64,000 bases of DNA from an uncultured Oceanospirillales bacterium (GTDB taxonomy: Bacteria > Pseudomonadota > Gammaproteobacteria > Xanthomonadales > SZUA-36). Positions 34,801 to 42,037 of the stretch are shown here, piece after piece. The translations under genes and the position numbers were made by a program. Every line of letters starts with the position of its first letter. The first letter of the stretch is position 1. The stretch lies in the NCBI GenBank assembly GCA_913055655.1, contig CAJXKA010000001.1, positions 186,001 to 250,000 of the forward strand, written 5' to 3'. The notes under the pieces are model-generated. The model made no database searches. It was not told where the DNA came from and was given only the letters and a program-made list of their open reading frames with translations.

Positions 34801-36351
34801 GCGGCCAAAAAAGCGCTCGCCGCCCTTGCCGGTGCCGACCAGGTAAACCTGGGCGATGGGCGTGATCGCGTCCAGCGCGGCGGCCAGCAGGCCGGCGCCC
34901 TTGCCATCCTGCACCCGTCCGGGAATGACCAGTCGCAGCCGCCCGTCAGGGCGCGGCCGGGGTTCGATGGCGGTGCTGTCCGGTAACGGCGGCATGCCGT
35001 GCGGGATGACGGTGATGTCGCGCGTCGCCCATTCCGCGTGCAGCGTGGACTGTACGGCCACTACCGATTGGCTGGGCGCCACCAGCTTCGCGGTGCGCGA
35101 ACGGTGGCGATAACTGGTCGACAGCGCCGCCCAGTCTTCTGCGGGGACCACGCCAAACGGCTCCCGGGCGCGCGGATCTTCGAGTGCGCGCTCCAGGTCG
35201 GCGTCGTAGGCGTTCGGGTGGACCGCCAGCAGGGGCCAGGCGGGAAAGTGGTCATGCAGGACCTGGAGGGTCGGCAGCCCCGTGTCGAAGGCGTCCAGGC
35301 TGTGGCCGACCAGCGAGGAAATGATGACGCGGCCGATGCCGAAGCGCGCGGTGACCTGTTCGAGGATCGCCCGGTACGCGGAATTCTCAGTATCGGTGAT
35401 GCGGATCGGGGGCTGCAGCCACCACTCGTCAACCGCGGCGCCCAGCTGGTTGTCCAGGTACAGCGCCAGCTTCTGGCCGGCGCCCTGGCCGCTCTGCGGC
35501 CCCTCGGAGCGAAGCTGGAAATGGCGGCCCGCGTGGTCGGCCTCGATGCAGGACGACACCCAGGTGCCGACACCGCCACCCCAGCTGTGGGTGATGTGCA
35601 AGGTGGCCGGCGCAGGCGTCGTGTCCGCGGAAAATGTTCGTGCTTCACCAGTGGACACCCAGGTGTGCAGCCGCTCGCTGAGCGCGCCCCAGGCAGCCGG
35701 TCGTGGTGACTCGTGCGGCTGCAGCGCAGGCGCACTGGACAGGTCGACGCCTTTCGTCCAGGCGAAACCGCTTTCGATCACATCGATACGGCCGCCGGCA
35801 CGTCGCAGGCGACCCGCGGCATTCGCCACGGTCGTATCGTTTCCGGCCAGGGCCGCGACGGCGGCAGGGTTCAGCGCGGCGGTATGCGTGGGCCAGGTTT
35901 CCAGCCGGTGCGCGCGGGGGCGCGCCAGAAGGCGGACCAGCGCCGCCGGGTCTTCCAGGTCATCGGCACCCCGCAGGCCGGCAAACGGGTTGAGGTCCGG
36001 TTCGGCGTTGCTCAGCGCGGTGAACACCGCTGGTCCGGCGGCAGCGGCGAGTCGCGCCGCAAGGTCGTTGAACAGCGCCGCGTCGATCGCGACCCGCGCG
36101 TCCACTAACACGACGGACGGGTTCGAAGCCGTTTCCATCAAGGCCCGGCAAAGTTCGCCAATGGCCGGGCCGCGGACATCCAGGGCCTCGGCACCGCCTG
36201 CGCCGTCACGGGCGAAGACCCGCGCGCCCAGGCCACGCAGGGCCTCGACGACCGGGCGGGTCACCGGTTCGCCGCCCCCACCGTGGACAAAAATCACGGG
36301 CAGGGTGGTCGCGCCGGCGGTGGCGTCAGATGGGTGATCGGCTTCGGACAT
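31867..36351 (-). CDS. Giant multidomain glycosyltransferase (degenerate GT2 - GT4 - coiled coil - GT2 - GT4)
   Basis: About 1494 residues. Module 1 (1-230) looks like a GT2 fold without its DxD (VVLVDARVAID where NSDTEV is usual). Module 2 (about 249-632) is GT4, opening LHITHSWGGGVGTWVSS with PETFNYALSEMQALAIP. A coiled coil (about 652-750) ends in SHSWRLTAPLR. Module 3 (about 856-1089) is an intact GT2 (VSIIIPAYRHFEATAACL, DENLGFIGNCN, NNDTEV at about 940, YYEDTDLAFR). Module 4 (about 1127-1494) is GT4 (NQSMAHGQPVVATSVAVEG). Such proteins build surface polysaccharide cytoplasmically. The ATG at 36351 or GTG at 36381 could be the start. Sugar specificity is unknown. Confidence 0.85.
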   Translation of the reverse strand: MSEADHPSDATAGATTLPVIFVHGGGGEPVTRPVVEALRGLGARVFARDGAGGAEALDVRGPAIGELCRALMETASNPSVVLVDARVAIDAALFNDLAARLAAAAGPAVFTALSNAEPDLNPFAGLRGADDLEDPAALVRLLARPRAHRLETWPTHTAALNPAAVAALAGNDTTVANAAGRLRRAGGRIDVIESGFAWTKGVDLSSAPALQPHESPRPAAWGALSERLHTWVSTGEARTFSADTTPAPATLHITHSWGGGVGTWVSSCIEADHAGRHFQLRSEGPQSGQGAGQKLALYLDNQLGAAVDEWWLQPPIRITDTENSAYRAILEQVTARFGIGRVIISSLVGHSLDAFDTGLPTLQVLHDHFPAWPLLAVHPNAYDADLERALEDPRAREPFGVVPAEDWAALSTSYRHRSRTAKLVAPSQSVVAVQSTLHAEWATRDITVIPHGMPPLPDSTAIEPRPRPDGRLRLVIPGRVQDGKGAGLLAAALDAITPIAQVYLVGTGKGGERFFGRAGVNVILDYERDELPNLLRAIGPDLAALLSVVPETFNYALSEMQALAIPTVATRVGSFPERISDGETGWLVEPDADALADRLRALAANPAARDSVRARLRDLAPANMDGMITAYNDVCPVSRPAFQVGALPEPGLAESEAGAWRSIAGRRLATIEARASEARKLEHEVRKRTDWAESEIRERKRKVKQLEALREAQNREAEAELARRAGHIDKLDREIEELRVDVARVSQMLDTLRAEHAAVLGSHSWRLTAPLRVSRRMLASARRARAWNPARWPWLTAQLWRNLSTNGIGGTVRRMQHFESRPAPDDEALATRTVKPLPERGPEPVEPPAAVPHSDSPRVSIIIPAYRHFEATAACLASLATTRCDTPVEIIVADDASGDDSVDKLRGIEGLRLLAADENLGFIGNCNRAAEQARGEFVCFLNNDTEVLDGWLDALLDTFERRPDAGLVGARLVYPDGTLQECGGLIFSDGSGWNYGRGDNPSRPEYQPLRECDYVSGACILLRRALWNELGGFDTHYAPAYYEDTDLAFRVRAQELKVYVQPAATVIHHEGVTSGTDLASGVKRYQSVNRDRFLARWADELATFPAPLSGPDDTAGLRRARDRRLRGRVLIVDAYTPEPDQDSGSVRLVALMRCLQDMGYGVTFFADNRAHAGHYTKALQADGVESWYDPWLRSPGDFLREHGADFGHVIVSRHYVATHYLATCRKWAPRAKFIFDTVDLHYLREQRLAELENSAALKQAARMTRRAELAVIRDADATLVVSEVEREVLADDAPGCPVFVLSNIHEVQGRGKGFAERSDLYFVGGYQHPPNIDAATWFVETIWPRVRAELPEARFHLVGSKATPEVEALGNHEGVRFHGFVDTMGPFLDGCRLSVAPLRYGAGVKGKVNQSMAHGQPVVATSVAVEGIHAEDGRDVLVADDAQAFADAVVRLYRDETLWERIAEGGIANVQAHFSTEAARRDLVTLFDALEGDH

Positions 36352-36471
36352 ATCGGGTGGTGGCGAGTAGAATGTGCCCACGTTCCTGTCGCTGATTCAT
36401 GGGCGGCGGATCAATCCGGGCCATTATGGTCAAAGGTACCCGGATTGTCACCCGACCGAACCCCGATATTC

Positions 36472-38859
36472 ATGGCCAAGAAGAAAACCACCCGATCGAA
36501 AAAAACGACGGGCACGAAGCGCACGCCCACCCGCAAGCGCAGCCCCGGCAAGAAGCGCAGCGCCAAAAAGTCATCGCCAGGGAAGCTGGCGCGGCTGTTT
36601 CGGTGGTTGTTGCTGGCGGCCGGGCTGGGCCTGGGGCTGCTGATTCCGTGGACGCTGTGGCTCAATCACGTTGTCGTCGCCGAGTTCGAGGGGCGCAAGT
36701 GGGACTTGCCCAGCCGTGTCTACGCGCGACCGCTCAGCCTGTACAGCGGCCTGCGCCTTTCACCCGGGGCCCTGCAGCGGGAGCTCGAGTCCGCCGGTTA
36801 CCGGCGCGTCGACAATCCCGACGCACCCGGCGAGTATTCTGGTTCAGGCGGGCAGTTTGATATTTTTCGGCGTGCATTCCGTTTCGACGACGGCCCGCAG
36901 GAAGCGTTGCGGTTTCGCGTCAGTTTCAGCGCTGGCGCCGTGTCGGCGCTGGCATCCCCGGCCGGGGGCGGTGAACTCGGGCTGATCCGCCTGGACCCGG
37001 CGGAGATCGCCTCGATCTATCCCCTGCACGATGAAGACCGCTCGCTGGTCGCCCTGGGCGACGTGCCGGAGCTGCTGGTCACCGGCCTGCAGGCGGTCGA
37101 GGACCGCCAGTTCAAACACCATCATGGTGTCGACCCGCGCGGCATCGCCCGCGCCATGTGGGCCAACCTGCGCGCCGGCGAGGCGGTGCAAGGCGGCAGC
37201 ACGCTGACCCAGCAGCTGGTGAAGAATTTCTACCTGAGCAACGAGCGCACGCTGCCGCGCAAGATCAACGAGGCGTTGATGGCGCTGCTGCTGGAGCTGC
37301 ACTACGACAAGGCCGATATTCTCGAGGCCTACCTGAACGAGGTCTTCCTGGGCCAGCAGGGCAACCACGCCATTCACGGCTTCGCGCGTGGCAGCGAGTA
37401 TTACTTCGGCCAGCCGCTGGAAACCCTGGCGCCGCACCAGGTGGCGCTGCTGGTGGGCATGGTCCGTGGCGCGTCCTACTACAACCCGCGCCGCAATCCA
37501 GAGCGTGCGAAAGCGCGTCGTGACCGGGTGCTGGACACGTTTGCCGAGACCGGCCTGCTCACCGCCGACCAGGCCGCGCAGTGGCAGGCGAAACCGCTGG
37601 ATATCACCGACACGCCGGGGTTCGGGCGCAACCGCTACGCGGCCTTCGTCGACCTGGTCCGCGACCAGTTGCAGCGCGACTACCGCGAGGAAGACCTGCG
37701 CAGCGAAGGCCTGCGCATTTTCACGACACTGGCGCCTGCCGCCCAGGCCGCGGCCGAGGATGCCGTCAGCCGTGGTCTTGACGACCTGGCTGACCGTGGC
37801 CTGCCGGAAGACCTGCAGGGCGCACTGGTGCTGGCCGACGTGGACAGTGGTGAAGTCCGCGCCGTGGTCGGCGACCGCCACCCGGGCCGACGCGGCTTCA
37901 ACCGGGCCCTGAACGCCCGTCGACAGGTGGGCTCCGTGATCAAGCCGCTGGTCTACCTGCTGGCCCTGGAGCACCCGGAGGCCTACAGCTGGCTGACGCG
38001 CATCGAGGATGAGCCGATCTCGCTGGTGCAGCCGGACGGCAGCCGCTGGACGCCGTCGAACTACGACAACCGCTCGCACGGCGAGGTCAGCCTGCTCGAA
38101 GCGCTGACCCGTTCCTACAACCAGGCCACGGTGCGCCTGGGCATGCAGATCGGCGTCAATCACCTGGTGACACGGCTGCAGCGCCTGGGAATCGAGCACG
38201 ACGTCCCGGCAGTGCCGTCCACCTTCCTCGGCGCCGTGGAACTGACGCCGATGGAAGTGACCCAGCTGTACCAGTCCATCGCCGCCGGCGGCTACAGCGT
38301 GCCGCTGCGCGCCGTGACCGCGGTGCAGACCCCGGCGGGTGAAACGCTGAATCGCTACCCGCTCCGGCTGACGCCACAGGCACGGCGTGACGCCATCGCC
38401 GTGCTCAATTACGGCCTGACCCGGGTGGTGACCGACGGCACCGCCAGCGCCCTGCCGGGCCTGGTGGGCAGCGAGGGCATGGCCGGCAAAACCGGCACCA
38501 CCAATGAACGCCGGGACAGTTGGTTTGTCGGATATACTCGGGACCTGGTCGGCGTCGCCTGGGTGGGCCTGGACGACAACCGTCCCGCGGGCGTGACCGG
38601 CGCGAATGCCGCGATGCGCGTCTGGGCGGGACTGTTCCGCCAGCTTCCCGTGGAACCCGTCAGCTTCGACCTGCCTGAAGGCGCGTCCTGGCGCTGGGTG
38701 GACCCGGTGGCCAACGCGCTCAGCGAGGAAGGCTGCAGTGGCGCGGTGCAGATGCCCTTCGTGGCGGGCTCGGAACCGGAGACCGCGGTGTCCTGTGGCA
38801 ACCGCCGCGAACCCGAAGAGGAAAAATCTTTCTGGAGGAAATGGTTTGACAAGGATTGA
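36472..38859 (+). CDS. mrcB: Penicillin-binding protein 1B (bifunctional transglycosylase/transpeptidase)
   Basis: Class A PBP polymerising and cross-linking peptidoglycan. A very basic cytoplasmic tail (MAKKKTTRSKKTT...) is followed by one membrane helix (about residues 45-66) and a UB2H-like region. The GT51 domain has the catalytic Glu in AVEDRQFKHHHGVDPRG (about 210) and QGGSTLTQQLVKN. The transpeptidase has SVIK (about 487), SYN and KTGTTN (about 673). The ATG at 36472 gives 795 residues; upstream in-frame codons overlap the divergent gene and are unsupported. CpoB, its Tol-linked regulator, is encoded at 17857. Confidence 0.96.
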   Translation: MAKKKTTRSKKTTGTKRTPTRKRSPGKKRSAKKSSPGKLARLFRWLLLAAGLGLGLLIPWTLWLNHVVVAEFEGRKWDLPSRVYARPLSLYSGLRLSPGALQRELESAGYRRVDNPDAPGEYSGSGGQFDIFRRAFRFDDGPQEALRFRVSFSAGAVSALASPAGGGELGLIRLDPAEIASIYPLHDEDRSLVALGDVPELLVTGLQAVEDRQFKHHHGVDPRGIARAMWANLRAGEAVQGGSTLTQQLVKNFYLSNERTLPRKINEALMALLLELHYDKADILEAYLNEVFLGQQGNHAIHGFARGSEYYFGQPLETLAPHQVALLVGMVRGASYYNPRRNPERAKARRDRVLDTFAETGLLTADQAAQWQAKPLDITDTPGFGRNRYAAFVDLVRDQLQRDYREEDLRSEGLRIFTTLAPAAQAAAEDAVSRGLDDLADRGLPEDLQGALVLADVDSGEVRAVVGDRHPGRRGFNRALNARRQVGSVIKPLVYLLALEHPEAYSWLTRIEDEPISLVQPDGSRWTPSNYDNRSHGEVSLLEALTRSYNQATVRLGMQIGVNHLVTRLQRLGIEHDVPAVPSTFLGAVELTPMEVTQLYQSIAAGGYSVPLRAVTAVQTPAGETLNRYPLRLTPQARRDAIAVLNYGLTRVVTDGTASALPGLVGSEGMAGKTGTTNERRDSWFVGYTRDLVGVAWVGLDDNRPAGVTGANAAMRVWAGLFRQLPVEPVSFDLPEGASWRWVDPVANALSEEGCSGAVQMPFVAGSEPETAVSCGNRREPEEEKSFWRKWFDKD

Positions 38860-39379
38860 GACACAAGACGTCACCGGCGCGCTGAAAGGCCTGGCCTGCG
38901 TGGCCATGGCGCTGTTACTGGCCGCCTGTGCCGGTGGGCGGACAGAACCTGCGCCGATTGACCATCGCGGTGTCGACGCCGAGGTGCGCACGCCGGCGAA
39001 GGCCGAAAGCGCCGGCGTCCAGGTTTACCCGCTGAAAAACCCGGCCGTGGCCGAACTGACCAGCCAGGCCAGCCAGGCGGAGCAGGGCGGCAACTATGAC
39101 CAGGCGGCAATTTTGCTGGAGCGCGCCCTGCGGATCCAGCCGCGCGACCCGGAGTTGCTGCAGCAGATGGCCGAGGTGCAGGTGCAGAAGCAGGACTACG
39201 CGCAGGCCCTGAGTTTCGCGACGCGTTCCTTCGACATCGGCCCGCGCGTGGGCGAGATCTGCGCGCGTAACTGGCGCACCATCGGCCTGGCCCGCGAACA
39301 GCTGGGTGACAATTCCGGCGCGCGTGAAGCCACCGGTCGCGCCGACCAGTGCATGGTCACCAAGCCCCAGGGGCTCTGA
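38846..39379 (+). CDS. TPR lipoprotein, TTG start
   Basis: A 177-residue outer- or inner-membrane lipoprotein. Signal peptide with lipobox LAAC (MALLLAAC) and cleavage before Cys27 or so. A short linker leads to tetratricopeptide-like helices (ASQAEQGGNYDQAAILLERA and LLQQMAEVQVQKQDYAQALS). No ATG begins the frame in the right place. A TTG at 38846 has a perfect GGAGG 7 bases upstream and overlaps the last 14 bases of mrcB, so I take it as the start. Context beside PBP1b suggests a role in peptidoglycan synthesis control, possibly like LpoB or NlpI, but this is inference. Confidence 0.82.
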   Translation: MTRIETQDVTGALKGLACVAMALLLAACAGGRTEPAPIDHRGVDAEVRTPAKAESAGVQVYPLKNPAVAELTSQASQAEQGGNYDQAAILLERALRIQPRDPELLQQMAEVQVQKQDYAQALSFATRSFDIGPRVGEICARNWRTIGLAREQLGDNSGAREATGRADQCMVTKPQGL

Positions 39380-39385
39380 CACCCG

Positions 39386-41317
39386 GTGGGTGACTGCGCC
39401 GCATTGCTGGGCGCCGACGGGCCGTTCGCGGAACGGTTGCCGTCCTTCGCGCCACGCGCCGCGCAGGTCGAGCTGGCCAGCGCCATCGAGGACACGCTGG
39501 AGGCCGGCGGCATGCTCGTCGCCGAGGCGGGCACCGGCATCGGCAAGACCCTGGCCTACCTGGTGCCGGTCATCGAGAGCGGCAGCCGGGCGATTCTCTC
39601 CACCGGCACCAAGACCCTGCAGGACCAGCTGTTCTTCCGTGACCTGCCGCTGGTGGCCGAAGCGCTGGGCAAACGCCCGCAAGCGGCGTTGCTGAAGGGC
39701 CGCGCCAACTACCTGTGCCTGCACCGGATGGAACTGACCCGCGAGCGCGGCGAGTACCCCACGCGAGACGCGCCGGCGCAGATGGCCCGCGTGGTCGAGT
39801 GGTCGACACGCACCCGGGATGGCGACCTCTCCGTGGCCGATGTCCTGCCCGAGGACAGTGGCCTGTGGCCGCTGGTGACCTCCACCAACGAAAACTGCCT
39901 GGGCACCAAGTGCCCGGATTACGACGACTGCCACGTGGCGCGCGCCCGCCGGCGCGCCCAGGAAGCCGATATCGTCGTGGTGAACCATCACCTGCTGTTC
40001 GCCGACATGGCGCTGAAGCAGAAAGGTTTCGGCGAGGTGCTGCCAGGCGCCGAACTGTTCGTCATCGACGAGGCGCACCAGGCGCCGGAACTGGCGTCGC
40101 GCTTTTTCGGCGTCAGCCTGACGGCCCGCCAGGTGGAAGATCTCTGCAATGACATCCTGGCCGAGGCCGGCGAGGTACCGGGTGCGCTGGGCGCTGTGCG
40201 TGCCGAGGTGACGGCCTGCAGGGACGCCCTGAAGGCATTGCGGGCGGCGATCGCGGAGAACCTGCCCGATCGCGGGCCGTGGCAACGGTTGATCGAACAT
40301 GAATCCGTCCGCGTGGCGATGCAGGACCTGGACCAGGCCGTGGCCGACTTGGCCGCGCCGCTGGACGGGCTGGAGGGCGTGAGCCGCGGGCTGGACGGCT
40401 GTGCCGATCGCCGGGCCGAGATGCAGGCAAAGTTTGACCGGCTCGATACCGCGGGACCCGGCGAGGTGCGCTGGTTTGAGCGTCGCGGTCGCGGCTTCGG
40501 CCTGAATATCACGCCGCTGGACGTGTCCGACGTGTTCACCGGCTACCGCGATGAACTCGACGCCGCCTGGGTGTTCACCTCCGCCACACTGGCGGTGAAC
40601 GGTGATTTCCGGCATTTCACCCGCGAAATGGGCCTCGGGGAGGCCGACACCCTGGCCCTGGGGTCACCGTTCGACTACCCGAACAACGCCTTGCTGTGGA
40701 CGCCGTCGCTGCCGGTCCAGCCCAACCATCCCGGCTATACCGAGGCCGTGCTGGACACCGTGCTGCCGGCGCTGGAGGCCAGCCGGGGCCGTGCGTTCCT
40801 GCTGTTCACATCGCACCGCGCCCTGCAGGCCGCGGCGGCGTGGCTGGCGCAGCGCGTCGACTACCCGCTGTTCGTCCAGGGCACGGCGCCGCGCAGCGGC
40901 CTGCTCAAATCGTTCCGCGATTCGGGCAACGGCATCCTGCTGGGCACCGCGAGTTTCTGGGAAGGTGTGGATGTGATGGGCGAGGCGCTGTCCCTGGTCG
41001 TGATCGACAAGTTGCCGTTCGCCGCGCCGGACGACCCGGTGGTCGAGGCGCAGAGCGCCCGCCTGCGGGACGAGGGCGGCAACCCGTTCATGGATATCGC
41101 CGTGCCGCGCGCGGTGATCGCGCTGAAGCAGGGCGCCGGCCGACTGATTCGCGATGTCGCTGACCGCGGCGTGCTGGTGGTCTGCGACCCGCGGCTGCGG
41201 ACCCGGGGCTATGGCGCCGCTTTTCTGGACAGCCTGCCACCGATGCGGCGGACGGATTCGGTGACTGACGTGACCGACTTTTTTGAATCACCCGCGGCCA
41301 TGGCCGCGGTGTCCTGA
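39386..41317 (+). CDS. DinG/YoaA-type iron-sulfur DNA helicase
   Basis: A 643-residue superfamily 2 helicase of the XPD/DinG/YoaA group. Walker A AEAGTGIGKTLAYLVP lies at about residue 50. The Fe-S cluster cysteines are in NYLC, NCLGTKC and YDDC (about residues 110-185). The Walker B box is FVIDEAHQ. The motor's C-terminal motifs include GTASFWEGVDVMGEAL and QGAGRLIRD. The length is closer to YoaA than to DinG. The GTG start at 39386 is 6 bases after the lipoprotein stop. A role in replication-linked repair is expected from family members. Confidence 0.92.
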   Translation: MGDCAALLGADGPFAERLPSFAPRAAQVELASAIEDTLEAGGMLVAEAGTGIGKTLAYLVPVIESGSRAILSTGTKTLQDQLFFRDLPLVAEALGKRPQAALLKGRANYLCLHRMELTRERGEYPTRDAPAQMARVVEWSTRTRDGDLSVADVLPEDSGLWPLVTSTNENCLGTKCPDYDDCHVARARRRAQEADIVVVNHHLLFADMALKQKGFGEVLPGAELFVIDEAHQAPELASRFFGVSLTARQVEDLCNDILAEAGEVPGALGAVRAEVTACRDALKALRAAIAENLPDRGPWQRLIEHESVRVAMQDLDQAVADLAAPLDGLEGVSRGLDGCADRRAEMQAKFDRLDTAGPGEVRWFERRGRGFGLNITPLDVSDVFTGYRDELDAAWVFTSATLAVNGDFRHFTREMGLGEADTLALGSPFDYPNNALLWTPSLPVQPNHPGYTEAVLDTVLPALEASRGRAFLLFTSHRALQAAAAWLAQRVDYPLFVQGTAPRSGLLKSFRDSGNGILLGTASFWEGVDVMGEALSLVVIDKLPFAAPDDPVVEAQSARLRDEGGNPFMDIAVPRAVIALKQGAGRLIRDVADRGVLVVCDPRLRTRGYGAAFLDSLPPMRRTDSVTDVTDFFESPAAMAAVS

Positions 41318-41326
41318 GGAAAGCCC

Positions 41327-42037
41327 GTGAAACTGCTCGCCGTCGATACCGCGTTTGAAACCTGTTCCGTGGCGTTGTCGCTGGCCGGGGACGTGCACCT
41401 GCGCTTCGAACACGCACCACGGGGTCATGCCGCGTTGCTGCTGCCGTGGGTGCAGGAACTGCTGGCCGGGGCCGGTGTGGCATTGGCCGACCTGGACGCG
41501 GTCGCGTTCAACCGTGGGCCGGGCAGTTTCACCAGCCTGCGCATCGGCATTGGTGTCGTGCAGGGCCTGGCCTGGGGCGCGGACCTGCCGGTGGCGCCGG
41601 TGTCGTCGCTGCAGTGTACGGCACAGGCCGCGCTGGCAGGCGCGCGGGAGCAGGGCGGAACGATTTCTGGCGACTGCGTGGTCGCGATGGACGCGCGCAT
41701 GGGCGAGGTTTTCGCCGCGCGGTTCGAATGTGTTGAGGGCTGGATGACCCCGGCGGGGGCCGAAAAGGTCTGCGCGCCAGCGGATGCGGCGGCCATGCTG
41801 CAGGGCGGTGACGCCGCGGTCGGCAACGGGTTCGACCGCTACCCGGCGTTACAGTCTGCCGCTGAAGGCCGCGCCGCGGCGCCCGGCGCCTGGCCCGACG
41901 CCGGCGTCATCGCCGCGCTCGCGGAACGGTGGCTGGCGGAAAACGCGGCGCTGCCGGCCGAACAGGCGCAGCCCGTTTACCTGCGCGACAAGGTGGCGGA
42001 CAAGCCCGGCGAGGGTTCCCGATCAGGCCAGCGTTGA
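41327..42037 (+). CDS. tsaB: tRNA threonylcarbamoyladenosine biosynthesis protein TsaB
   Basis: Scaffold subunit of the TsaBDE complex making t6A37 in tRNAs. The actin-like ASKHA fold shows LLAVDTAFETCSVAL at the start, AFNRGPGSFTSLRIGIGV, and DARMGEVFAARFE. The GTG at 41327 is preceded by GAGGA. 236 residues. The last 15 bases overlap the convergent glycosyltransferase gene. Position after a YoaA-type helicase is a conserved gammaproteobacterial pairing (yoaA-tsaB in E. coli). Confidence 0.95.
   Translation: MKLLAVDTAFETCSVALSLAGDVHLRFEHAPRGHAALLLPWVQELLAGAGVALADLDAVAFNRGPGSFTSLRIGIGVVQGLAWGADLPVAPVSSLQCTAQAALAGAREQGGTISGDCVVAMDARMGEVFAARFECVEGWMTPAGAEKVCAPADAAAMLQGGDAAVGNGFDRYPALQSAAEGRAAAPGAWPDAGVIAALAERWLAENAALPAEQAQPVYLRDKVADKPGEGSRSGQR

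Noticed and set aside
36844..38991. A 715-codon minus-strand frame opposite PBP1b
   Set aside because: Antisense shadow of mrcB; composition is typical of third-position GC artefacts and no start signal or domain is seen.
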